This document shows, in pieces, positions 41,767 to 50,085 of a stretch of 64,000 nt of DNA; position 1 is the first letter of the stretch; every line of letters starts with the position of its first letter. The stretch is from Acidimicrobiaceae bacterium (GTDB taxonomy: Bacteria; Actinomycetota; Acidimicrobiia; Acidimicrobiales; Poriferisodalaceae). The position numbers were made by a program, and so were the translations under genes. The notes beneath the pieces are model-generated. The model worked only from the letters and a program-made list of their open reading frames with translations. It searched no databases and had not been told where the DNA came from. The DNA lies in NCBI GenBank assembly GCA_026713105.1, contig JAPOPC010000100.1, positions 16,459 through 80,458 on the forward strand, given 5' to 3'.

Positions 41767-42196
41767 TCCGGACCCCGACGGCCAAAGAGCATTTGCCGAA
41801 CCCCCCGCAGCCCTCCCGGCGCAGGGCGACCAGTTGCCGTCCTATGCGCACCAAGACACGACTGACACCGTGCCGCAGCGGATGCACATGGAAGCGCACC
41901 GTCGGCGTTCGCATCGTCCAAGCCGACCAGCACATGCCGACATCGAAAGCGTCACAACCAGGGACGTGAGACCTCTTCTGTCTAGGCGCCGTCCGAAGAG
42001 TCGCATGGCGCCGAGCAATCTGTTCTGGTCTGCCAAACCATGCGCCGAGGATGCAGCAGCGAATCCTTCCCGTGTCATGAGCCAATTCAGAAATGACCCC
42101 AGGTCTCAACGTCACGCGCTGAAGTCCCCCATGTGTGTATCCAGCGCGGACCGCGATGTAGCCGTGCGACAAGGTTGCACGGCTACGATCAAGCGC
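41767..42196. other. Gap between the PP2C remnant and the restriction gene
   Basis: 430 bp. A frame continues from the restriction gene upstream to 41741 but its sequence is low-complexity Arg/Pro/His and lacks a start signal. I see no supported gene. Confidence 0.4.
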
Positions 42197-42868
42197 ATGC
42201 CTCTGCCCTCGGAAGAACTCGACCTTGACGCACTCAAGTCAGCGGCTGGTCAATACTCAGTCGACCTCTCAAATGCCGAGATTCCGGAATTGTATGGAAC
42301 CACCGACGGAAAAGCCGTCGGGTCCTATGTCGAGAAATCATTCAATGCGTACCTTGCTGAACGCTTTGATTTTGAGCCGGGAAACGCGGCGAAGGGAATA
42401 GATTTCCCGGAACTCGGTGTTGACCTAAAGGTGACCTCGATCACCCAACCCCAATCCAGTAGCCCATTCAAGAACGCTGAACAGAAGGTGTACGGACTCG
42501 GCTATCACCTGCTGGTGTTTGTCTACAAGAAATCTGACGACAATTCAAGAACTGCGGCACATCTGGCCATCAAACATGTGGTTTTCATTGATGCTGCCAA
42601 CACTGCGGACTTCCAGACGACAAACGGCCTATGCAAGATTCTTGATGATACTGGAAATGTTGACGACCTCGATGCCTTTATCCAAGAACGCAATCTCCCG
42701 CTAGACGACATCGGGCGCCGTAACCTGGCAGAACGACTAATCACGGAACGTCCACTTGTCGGATGCCTCACGATTTCTAACGCCCAACAATGGCGATTGC
42801 AGTACACACGCGCTATTGCGCAAGCAGAGGCAGGCGATTCGCCTGGAGTCGAGAACCTCAGTGGCTAG
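42197..42868 (+). CDS. Probable type II restriction endonuclease (PD-(D/E)XK)
   Basis: 223 residues from ATG 42197, chosen because the upstream extension has no coding character and MPLPSEELDLDALKS begins a clean helical N-terminus. The catalytic core reads GIDFPELGVDLKVTS, with Asp, then D-x-K, as in PD-(D/E)XK enzymes. Followed at once (8-base overlap) by a DNA methyltransferase. Base composition is distinctly AT-richer than the surroundings, as in a recently acquired restriction-modification unit. Recognition site unknown. Confidence 0.72.
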   Translation: MPLPSEELDLDALKSAAGQYSVDLSNAEIPELYGTTDGKAVGSYVEKSFNAYLAERFDFEPGNAAKGIDFPELGVDLKVTSITQPQSSSPFKNAEQKVYGLGYHLLVFVYKKSDDNSRTAAHLAIKHVVFIDAANTADFQTTNGLCKILDDTGNVDDLDAFIQERNLPLDDIGRRNLAERLITERPLVGCLTISNAQQWRLQYTRAIAQAEAGDSPGVENLSG

Positions 42869-44372
42869 TGACGAGTGGGGTGACTTTCAAACACCTATCG
42901 CCCTCGCGCGCCAAGTTGTCCAGCTATTCGACTCAGATGAGTGGGACCGAGTCCTTGAACCAACCTGCGGGGCTGGTAGTTTTCTAGAAGCATCGATGCT
43001 CTTAGGAGCCGATGTCGAACGAAAAGGGCTTGAAATTCAAACAAGCCATGTCGAGAAGGCAAGCGCCTCGGGCTTCGACGTCAGACAAGCTGACATATTC
43101 TCAACGAATCTGGCGGCTGACATCGAATGGGAATCACGCGGCTCGCTCCTCATCGTCGGCAATCCGCCATGGGTCACGAGTGCGCAACTCGGTGCTTTGG
43201 GTTCGGAGAACCTACCAAAGAAGACCAACCTTAAGAAGCTAAATGGATTCGACGCCATAACCGGTGCAGCCAATTTTGACATCGCGGAGTACATTCTGCT
43301 AAAGATAATGACCGAGCTTCAGCACGAGAAACCAACGCTCGCTTTCTTGGTCAAAACCCATGTTGCCCGAAACTTGGTCTCATACGCCGCACAGTTCAAG
43401 CTTCCATATTCTAAGTACGAGATTCGGCTCATAGATTCCAAGTCGTGGTTTGGTGCTAGCGTCGATGCCTGCCTCTTCATCGCCCGACATCAAGAACCGG
43501 CGGAGTATGGATGCGACATATTTGACGATATCGTATCTCCGGTGCCGGAACGAAGAATGGCCATAGTTGAAGGACGTTTAGTCGCAGACTTGAGCAAGTA
43601 CCGTATGGCTTCTGCTGTCGACGGTATCTCGCCGTTAGTGTGGCGGTCGGGCATTAAGCATGACGCCGCACGGATCATGGAACTGGATTCGGAAACTTGC
43701 CGAGAACTCGGATTGGAAGACGATTACATTTTCCCGCTGCTCAAGTGCAGCGATGTTTATCGAGGGAGACTCGTACCAAGAAAGCGTGTCGTAGTTCCCC
43801 AAACGCGACTTGGTGAAGATACTGCCCCGCTCCGAAGCGCGGCGCCCAATCTGTGGGCCTACTTGGAACGGCATTCTGGCGTCCTCGATAACCGACGGTC
43901 CAGTATCTATCTCAATCAACCGCGCTTCTCTGTATTTGGGATCGGAAACTACACGTTTGCTCCGTACAAGATTGCAATCTCTGGGTTGCACAAGACGGCG
44001 CGATTTGCACTCCTGGGACCACATCACGGCAAACCCGCACTTGTAGATGACGCGAGCTACATCGTCGGATTTTCTGATGTCCAAGATGCTGCGATGTGCT
44101 ATGCGATGCTCAATAATCGATTGGTTGACGCACTGCTGCAATCGTTGGTATTTTGGGATTCCAAGAGACCCATCACGAAGAAATTGCTGCAACGCATCGA
44201 TTTGGGTGCCGTAGCCCGACTTTGCCCAACTGAGGAACTGACGGCCGTCGCGGATGAAGCACTCGATTCCGTCAACGGCCGTGCTCGGCGTTCTTGGGAA
44301 TTGGTGCTCGCGTCGCTGCTACAAGAATGGGACGGAGCGTCAACTTCGTCCCAGCTTGCGATGGCCTTGTAA
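42861..44372 (+). CDS. N6-adenine DNA methyltransferase of a restriction-modification pair
   Basis: 503 residues from GTG 42861 (VASDEWGDFQTP). Motif I is VLEPTCGAGSFLEAS and the catalytic motif IV is NPPW in LIVGNPPWVTS, an amino-methyltransferase of the gamma-like order (I before IV), preceded by the common GDFQTP lead. The C-terminal half is probably target recognition (FSVFGIGNYTFAPYKIAISG is typical). Protects host DNA from the preceding nuclease. AT-rich like its partner. Confidence 0.85.
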   Translation: MASDEWGDFQTPIALARQVVQLFDSDEWDRVLEPTCGAGSFLEASMLLGADVERKGLEIQTSHVEKASASGFDVRQADIFSTNLAADIEWESRGSLLIVGNPPWVTSAQLGALGSENLPKKTNLKKLNGFDAITGAANFDIAEYILLKIMTELQHEKPTLAFLVKTHVARNLVSYAAQFKLPYSKYEIRLIDSKSWFGASVDACLFIARHQEPAEYGCDIFDDIVSPVPERRMAIVEGRLVADLSKYRMASAVDGISPLVWRSGIKHDAARIMELDSETCRELGLEDDYIFPLLKCSDVYRGRLVPRKRVVVPQTRLGEDTAPLRSAAPNLWAYLERHSGVLDNRRSSIYLNQPRFSVFGIGNYTFAPYKIAISGLHKTARFALLGPHHGKPALVDDASYIVGFSDVQDAAMCYAMLNNRLVDALLQSLVFWDSKRPITKKLLQRIDLGAVARLCPTEELTAVADEALDSVNGRARRSWELVLASLLQEWDGASTSSQLAMAL

Positions 44373-44388
44373 ATCACATCTGGAATCA

Positions 44389-45942
44389 CTACCCCAGCAG
44401 GTGATAGGTGCCGGCGGCCAGCATGACTTCGCGGCATCGTACGCGCAGTACTTCCAATGGTTCAGATAGGACTGCGGAGTCCACGCCTGCCATCGCGGGT
44501 GTGACTGACGCAATCCGTTCGAAGCCTTGGGCCGCGCATTCTAAGGAGATCGCGTAGATCGGTGCGGTGAGTGAGGGGAAGTTGTCTCGGAGGATGTGCC
44601 AGTTTGAGATCGGTGTGGCGTGCACGAACTGGGTGAGGACGCTGTACATGGCGCGTGCGGAGTTGACGCCGGATGGGTTCGGGTAGGCGAGGCTGAGCAT
44701 CGCTTGCAGCCTGGGTATTGACACTTCTGAGGGTTCGGAGAGCGGGATGGCTCTCGACATTCCGAGTAGGTCATCGATAAGGCGGCGTGGCACCCCGTCG
44801 GACTCGAGATGCTTGGCGACGGTGTCACGGCGAAGTGCGGCCTCGTTGACCAGCGCCTTGAGGCTCTCGCCTCGGCGGGCGTGTTGTGAGCTGTGTCGGA
44901 GCCATTCCCATCTGGCGCCGTCCTCGAACAGAGCGCGGGCAGCGATCGGTATCAGTGCCTTGCCCATCGTTCCCTCCAATGCGCCCTGAATGACTTTGAG
45001 GTGCGAGGTGGCCGACCAGAAGCTCTGATCCGGAATCACCGATCCGTCGACTAACTCCGGGTCTGCGTTCGACGCAATCACCTTGGCGAGGCGGTCGGCA
45101 GCGGAAACGAAGTTGAGCCCCAATTGAGTCAGTCCCGGCGGGGCGACTGGCATTTGCTGAGCCGTCGCGCGGGCGCTCAGTTGCTCGGCATCTATGGCGC
45201 GAGCTGTCCTTCGCGGCGATTGCGTCGCTTGAGATGAATGCGGTGGGAGTTCATGGATGGTCGCGGCTCTCCCTGCGATACGTTCGAATCGCCCGGTTGC
45301 GTTCGGCATTCGGATGTCGCCGCCTGCGAGCGCATGGACCACAGCTGTCGCGCCTGCGGAAGCGAGGTGAACTGCAATGGCGGCGAGTCGTTCCGGCAAT
45401 TGCAGGTCAGGCTGATCAGCGAGAAGCATCGCGCCGGCGATGTTGCCGTGAGTAACGAGCCCGAGGACTTCGTACGCAGCGAACAGCCCCCGAAAACGCA
45501 GCGGGTTGAGCACGACCTCGTCCAGGCCGCTCCCGATTCGGCGAACTGCGTCGTACGGATTGCGAGGAATCGCCGGTCCCGCTTGTGCGTCCAGGGATAC
45601 AGCAGGCGGAACGCGCCATCCGAGCCACGCCCAGTCCTGGGTCTCGTCAGCCACCCGCTGGAGGCCCTGGAGTTCAAGCGCTGCCCACTGTGCAAGATGG
45701 TCAACGCCTGAGCCTGTCGCCAAAGCCCAGTCCCAGTACGCAGCCTGCTCAATCAGACCACGAGCCAAGGTCGCGGCCAGCGGGCCTCCGACCTCGTCGC
45801 GTACGAGAAAATTGACGCAGCCAAGGCGGTACCAGGCCCAATCAGCAATCGACTGGAGCGCCACATCGCCGATGTCCTCCACTACCGGGTCAAGGTCCCT
45901 CACCAAGGCTTCCGATTCGCCGAGGAGTGCAGTTATGTTCAC
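44389..45942 (-). CDS. Large unrecognised protein with two similar halves, beside the restriction-modification pair
   Basis: 517 residues from GTG 45942, fixed by AAGGAG 7 bases upstream. The two halves appear related: LARGLIEQAAYWDWAL (first half) parallels AARALFEDGARWEWLR (second), each followed by a helix-rich stretch and then a segment ending in a histidine (LGLVTHGNI / LTQFVHATP). Mostly helical, soluble, no motif recognised. Convergent with the methyltransferase, 16 bases apart. A defence or phage-related role is possible by position only. Confidence 0.65.
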   Translation of the reverse strand: MNITALLGESEALVRDLDPVVEDIGDVALQSIADWAWYRLGCVNFLVRDEVGGPLAATLARGLIEQAAYWDWALATGSGVDHLAQWAALELQGLQRVADETQDWAWLGWRVPPAVSLDAQAGPAIPRNPYDAVRRIGSGLDEVVLNPLRFRGLFAAYEVLGLVTHGNIAGAMLLADQPDLQLPERLAAIAVHLASAGATAVVHALAGGDIRMPNATGRFERIAGRAATIHELPPHSSQATQSPRRTARAIDAEQLSARATAQQMPVAPPGLTQLGLNFVSAADRLAKVIASNADPELVDGSVIPDQSFWSATSHLKVIQGALEGTMGKALIPIAARALFEDGARWEWLRHSSQHARRGESLKALVNEAALRRDTVAKHLESDGVPRRLIDDLLGMSRAIPLSEPSEVSIPRLQAMLSLAYPNPSGVNSARAMYSVLTQFVHATPISNWHILRDNFPSLTAPIYAISLECAAQGFERIASVTPAMAGVDSAVLSEPLEVLRVRCREVMLAAGTYHLLG

Positions 45943-46199
45943 CTCGGCACTCCTTGCGGCGTTCCCGGGGGCTTCGAAGCGACTGCGGCACACGCAGCCG
46001 CGGAAACTGGCCAACGATAGGCCCCGCAAGGGCCTCTCTGATGCGACGAGCGATCTCGTCTGGGCTGGAGATTCCCGCTCGCCCTCTTTCGGCGTTGTGA
46101 TTCACCCTGGGTTTTGCGCAGGCTGTGGGGGTCCCTGAGTTCGGTGGCGGGTCGCGGTGGAGGTCAAGGACTTGCCCAAGTCTTGACGTTCTCGGTATC

Positions 46200-46465
46200 T
46201 CATATGAGCTTCTCGAAGTGGGTGTTGATCCACGCTGTGAGCTGCTTGCTGAACCCAAGGCAGTCCTCGAGCAAATGCGTCCACTTGTGCTTCTTGTCCT
46301 CTTCTTCCTCGTCGTGCACGAGCACGCACAAGTGCCATTAGTCGTCTCGGGTGGGATCCCGGCCTGCAGATAGACGATCCACGGATCCGTCATGACCACG
46401 GCCGCTACCTTCATCTCGTCGAGCGAAGCCAGCTCGCCCACTTCGATCCAGTAGCCGACGTCCAT
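46200..46465 (-). pseudogene. Small frameshifted gene of unknown function
   Basis: From ATG 46465 the frame reads well (MDVGYWIEVGELASLDEMK, TDPWIVYLQAGIPPETTN) and then, after about 46336, only a shifted frame is sensible (HLCVLVHDEEEEDKKHKW, LTAWINTHFEKLI, stop at 46200). One missing or extra base joins them into a protein of about 88 residues. Real decay or assembly error cannot be told apart. Confidence 0.5.
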
Positions 46466-46719
46466 GCAGCTTCTCGCCTTGCGCCTCTCGGACGTCGCCC
46501 GCAGACGCAACTGCCCGCCCGGCATCCGACGCTCCTTCAAGCGGCGCACATCGTGCCAAAGAACCACCGAGCACTACGATGCGGCAACTACGGCATGCTG
46601 AAACGTAGCCGAACCGCGGCGCACGAAACTCCCCAGGACGCATCTGCGCCGCCCTGGTCGGCACACCACAGCATGCGGCCGGTTGACGTAGGAGCTCGGC
46701 TAGCTGGGGCGGGCGCGAA

Positions 46720-47208
46720 TTAGATGAAAGCGCCATCTCTCGGAAGACCGCAGGTGGCGCAATGCGGCACCTTCGGCAGAAGCAGCGCTGGAGTGAACAA
46801 AAGCGCCTTCTTGACCTTGCTGGCCCTCTTGTACTTCAGGTCGGTTGAGCCACAGCGAATACACGGCGTCAGCACCGGCGCAGACGGTGGTGGCGTGTCC
46901 TCCGCGCTATCTGCCTGCTCGTGGCCGGGAATGACGTGGGCACGTACCATCGCGTCGAGGCCGCCGGTTCCCGTTTGGCCATACAGAAGGTCGCGCAGTG
47001 CTCCTATGGCGTCCTCGGCGTAAGCGCGCCTCGCGCAGGTGTGCAAGCTAACCAATTCGGCCTCGGACACGGCGTATGTCCCGGTCTTGTGCGGTTTCGT
47101 GCTGAGGAACGAACTCTTCTTCGGGCAGCAGCAGTCCGGTACAGCGTGCTCGTCGAGCACCACGCCGGTCATGAGAGGGACCCTTACCGTGAATCTCGCA
47201 GGAGACAT
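46720..47208 (-). CDS. Hypothetical protein with C-terminal zinc ribbon
   Basis: 162 residues from ATG 47208 (GGAGG 9 bases upstream). Cysteine clusters: CCCPKK near residue 27 and, at the C-terminus, CIRCGS ... CATCGLPRDGA, a zinc-ribbon arrangement. Central helical region EAELVSLHTCARRAYAEDAIG. Family not recognised. Confidence 0.6.
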   Translation of the reverse strand: MSPARFTVRVPLMTGVVLDEHAVPDCCCPKKSSFLSTKPHKTGTYAVSEAELVSLHTCARRAYAEDAIGALRDLLYGQTGTGGLDAMVRAHVIPGHEQADSAEDTPPPSAPVLTPCIRCGSTDLKYKRASKVKKALLFTPALLLPKVPHCATCGLPRDGAFI

Positions 47209-47379
47209 GCGACATGGCCTCCACGTTGCACTGTCGTGCGGTACCGCGGCCAAGCAGGTTATCTCGCCAGCCCCCGCGTAGAGACAACTGATCGACTCGG
47301 TTTCGAGAACGCCTGCAACGCTCTTACCTGCGATGTTGCGTTGGGGAATCGTCGATTTCGGTGGTCGCTCGGCAGCCGG

Positions 47380-48591
47380 CTAGGCCCGGGCGCTGGGTCC
47401 GTAGGACAGGTGCATCAGGTCGCCCTCGGCGAAGCGTGACGGCCGCAGTGCGCTGATGTCGATGGGAGGTGCGTTGCCCACCTGGTCGACGTTGAGCACG
47501 TCGGCGGCGACGATCTCGCCGAGCGCCGGTGAGAGCTTCAGCCCGTGGCCTGAGAGCCCGACAGCCAGGTAGAGGCCATCTACCGGGGCGATCTGCGAGG
47601 CCCAGCCCAGGATGGGGTGGTAGTCGGGCGAAACGTCGTAGGCGCCGCTGGTGGTGGAGACCGTTGAGGCCACCGTCAAGCTCGGCAGCCGCTCTGCGAT
47701 GGCAGCTTTGAGGCGCACGTCGTGGGCTGCGTGGTCCGCCGCCGACGCGTCGGCCAGCGGATCGATGACTGCGGGCATCTCGGGCGGGTAGGCCACCGCG
47801 ACGATGTGGCGTCCCATGTCCGGGCGGATGACCAAGTTGGAGTTCCCGTCGGTGATGCAGGTGCCCAGCGCCCGTGCTCCGGCGTCTTGGGAGAGCACCG
47901 CCATGTCCAGCCGCCGCCGCTCGACGGGCACTTCCACACCCAGCGGGTCCAGCAGGTCGCGCGCCCATGCGCCGGTCGCGGCGACAACCGTCGGGGCCCT
48001 GATCTCGCCGGCCGCCGTGCTGACGCCGGTGACGGCACCGCTCGAGGTGGTGATTCCTTCCACGGCGACCGGGGCGAGCACGGTGGCGCCGGCCGCTGTC
48101 GCTGCAGCAAGCCAGCTCAGCACCATCTTCGTGACGTCGATGTAACCGCCCTCGGGCTCGTAGGCACCTCCCGCGAGTCCGTCGGCGTTCACCAATGGCT
48201 CCACGTCGGTGATCTCGCTGCCCACGACGAAGCGGGTGTCCACGCCGAGACTGCGGCCGAGCTCGATGTTGTACCGCAGCCCGTCCAGTTGATCCTCGAC
48301 GACCAGCAGCATGTAGCCGAATCGGGCGTAGCCGGGGTCACCGAAGCCCACTTCGGCATCCCAGTTCTGGATGCAGTGGAATCCCCGCTGCGCGATGCGC
48401 ACCATCAGCTCGTTGGAGTAGTGCTGGCGGATCTGTCCGAACGTCCGCCCCGAAATGCCGCCGACCGGTGCCCGGGCATCGACGATGGCCACGCGCCCCT
48501 CGGAGTGTTTGGCGAGCTGGTAGCCGATGCTGGCGCCGGTCACCCCGGCGCCGATCACGACGACGTCGACTTCGGACGGGATCGATCGCAC
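47380..48591 (-). CDS. DAO-family FAD-dependent oxidoreductase of the tmm-tdm operon
   Basis: 403 residues from GTG 48591, with GGGAGG 7 bases upstream. FAD motif VDVVVIGAGVTGASIGYQLA; later GGISGRTFGQIRQHYSNELM and the C-terminal GLYLAVGLSGHGLKLSPALG, as in monomeric sarcosine/dimethylglycine oxidases. It is 44 bases downstream of tmm and probably cotranscribed. Since no dimethylamine monooxygenase genes are present, oxidation of dimethylamine or a related secondary amine is a testable role (inference). Confidence 0.85.
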   Translation of the reverse strand: MRSIPSEVDVVVIGAGVTGASIGYQLAKHSEGRVAIVDARAPVGGISGRTFGQIRQHYSNELMVRIAQRGFHCIQNWDAEVGFGDPGYARFGYMLLVVEDQLDGLRYNIELGRSLGVDTRFVVGSEITDVEPLVNADGLAGGAYEPEGGYIDVTKMVLSWLAAATAAGATVLAPVAVEGITTSSGAVTGVSTAAGEIRAPTVVAATGAWARDLLDPLGVEVPVERRRLDMAVLSQDAGARALGTCITDGNSNLVIRPDMGRHIVAVAYPPEMPAVIDPLADASAADHAAHDVRLKAAIAERLPSLTVASTVSTTSGAYDVSPDYHPILGWASQIAPVDGLYLAVGLSGHGLKLSPALGEIVAADVLNVDQVGNAPPIDISALRPSRFAEGDLMHLSYGPSARA

Positions 48592-48635
48592 TGTGGGGCC
48601 TCCCAACGCAGCCGTTCGGGGCGCAGGCTTCAGGC

Positions 48636-49979
48636 TCAGCCTGAATCGGCCAGGTAGGACTCCAACGAGTCGTCGAGGGCGTCCTCCCACGACGTGTGAT
48701 GCACGGGCGCCTGCGTGCCCGTCACAGGCGACGTGTGGCCGTGGTCGCGGTAGCCGATGATCGACTGCTTCTTGTGCTTCTTCCAGTCCTTGAACATCTT
48801 GTTGATGAGCTGCGTGTTCGGATCCGGGCAATCGGTCTGGTCGAGCAGGTCCTGGGTGTAGTCGCCCTGGAAGTCAATGGCCTCGTAGTCGTCGGCAACG
48901 GCGTCCTCGGCCGCCTGGAAGTCGTCGATCCAGCGGGCTTGGGTGTCGGCGTCGGGCAACTCGATGCGGCCCAGGATCACGTCGCGGGCGTACCAGGCTT
49001 GGGCGTCGAACATGTTGAACGTGTACCACTGGTCCTGCATCCCCAGGTAGAGGATCCGGTTCTCCGGCTGGAACACCACGCCCCGGTAGAGCATCGACGA
49101 CGCCAGTCGGTTGGCGGTCACCAGCCGGAGTTCGTCATCCATGAACGGGAAGTGGTGGAGGTAACCCGTGCACGAGACGATGGCATCCACCTCGGCGCTG
49201 GTGCCGTCGGTGAAGTGCACCGTGCGACCGTCTACGTGGGTCAGGATCGGCTTCTCGGTGATGCCCTCGGGCCAGTCGAAGCCCATCGGCCCGCTTCGTG
49301 ACGAGCAGATGACTTTGGAGGCCCCGTACTTCCACAGCTGCGATGCGATGTCCTCGGCCGAGTAGCTCGAGCCGATGACCATCACGACATCGCCTTCGAA
49401 CTGCACAGCGTCGCGGAAGTCGTGGGCGTGCAGCAGGGTGCCCCCGAAGGTCTCGTAGCCGGGGTAGTGGGGCATGTTCGGAGTTGAGAAGTGCCCGGAG
49501 GACACCACGACCCAGTCGAAGTCCTCGCTTGAGGTGGCGTCCGTGGTGTGGTCGTGGGTGGTCACCGTGAAGCCGTCGCCGGAGGCAGACCGGCTGACGT
49601 TTCGCACGGCCTGGTTGAATCGGATCTTGTCGCGGATGCCGCTTCGATTGGCGCGACCGATGATGTAGTCGTAGAGCACCTCGCGGGGTGGGAACGAGGC
49701 CACCGGCTTGCCGAAGTGCTCTTCGAAGCCGTAGTCGCCAAACTCGAGGCACTCCTTGGGGCCGTTCGACCACAGGTAGCGGTACATGGAACCGTGGCAG
49801 GGTTCGCCGTGCTCATCGAGACCCGTGCGCCAGGTGTAGTTCCACAGGCCACCCCAGTCCTCCTGCTTCTCGAAGCAGACAAGCTCGACGCCTGCGGCCT
49901 CCGACGAGGCGTCGCTGGCGAACGCGTGCAGTTGCGACAGTCCGCACGGCCCCGCGCCGATGATGGCTACCCGTGTCAT
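48636..49979 (-). CDS. tmm: Trimethylamine monooxygenase (flavin-containing)
   Basis: 447 residues, the usual length of Tmm, from ATG 49979 with GGGGGGA upstream. It oxidises trimethylamine to TMAO with NADPH and O2. FAD motif GAGPCG (8-13), NADPH motif GSSYSA (203-208), and the FMO signature FGGTLLHAHDF (178-188, F-x-G-x3-H-x3-F) between them. MYRYLWSNGPKECLEF and LGMQDQWYTFNMFDAQAW are segments I associate with bacterial Tmm rather than other FMOs. Lies 106 bases after tdm on the same strand, which supports the assignment. Confidence 0.93.
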   Translation of the reverse strand: MTRVAIIGAGPCGLSQLHAFASDASSEAAGVELVCFEKQEDWGGLWNYTWRTGLDEHGEPCHGSMYRYLWSNGPKECLEFGDYGFEEHFGKPVASFPPREVLYDYIIGRANRSGIRDKIRFNQAVRNVSRSASGDGFTVTTHDHTTDATSSEDFDWVVVSSGHFSTPNMPHYPGYETFGGTLLHAHDFRDAVQFEGDVVMVIGSSYSAEDIASQLWKYGASKVICSSRSGPMGFDWPEGITEKPILTHVDGRTVHFTDGTSAEVDAIVSCTGYLHHFPFMDDELRLVTANRLASSMLYRGVVFQPENRILYLGMQDQWYTFNMFDAQAWYARDVILGRIELPDADTQARWIDDFQAAEDAVADDYEAIDFQGDYTQDLLDQTDCPDPNTQLINKMFKDWKKHKKQSIIGYRDHGHTSPVTGTQAPVHHTSWEDALDDSLESYLADSG

Positions 49980-50085
49980 CTCAAGATCCCCCCTGTGAGT
50001 AGACGTTTATGCAATGAGAGTAGAACACTGCTCAGTCTTGCACCTGTGTGACTGGGTGCAGGACACGCCCGTCACGGTTGCCGGA

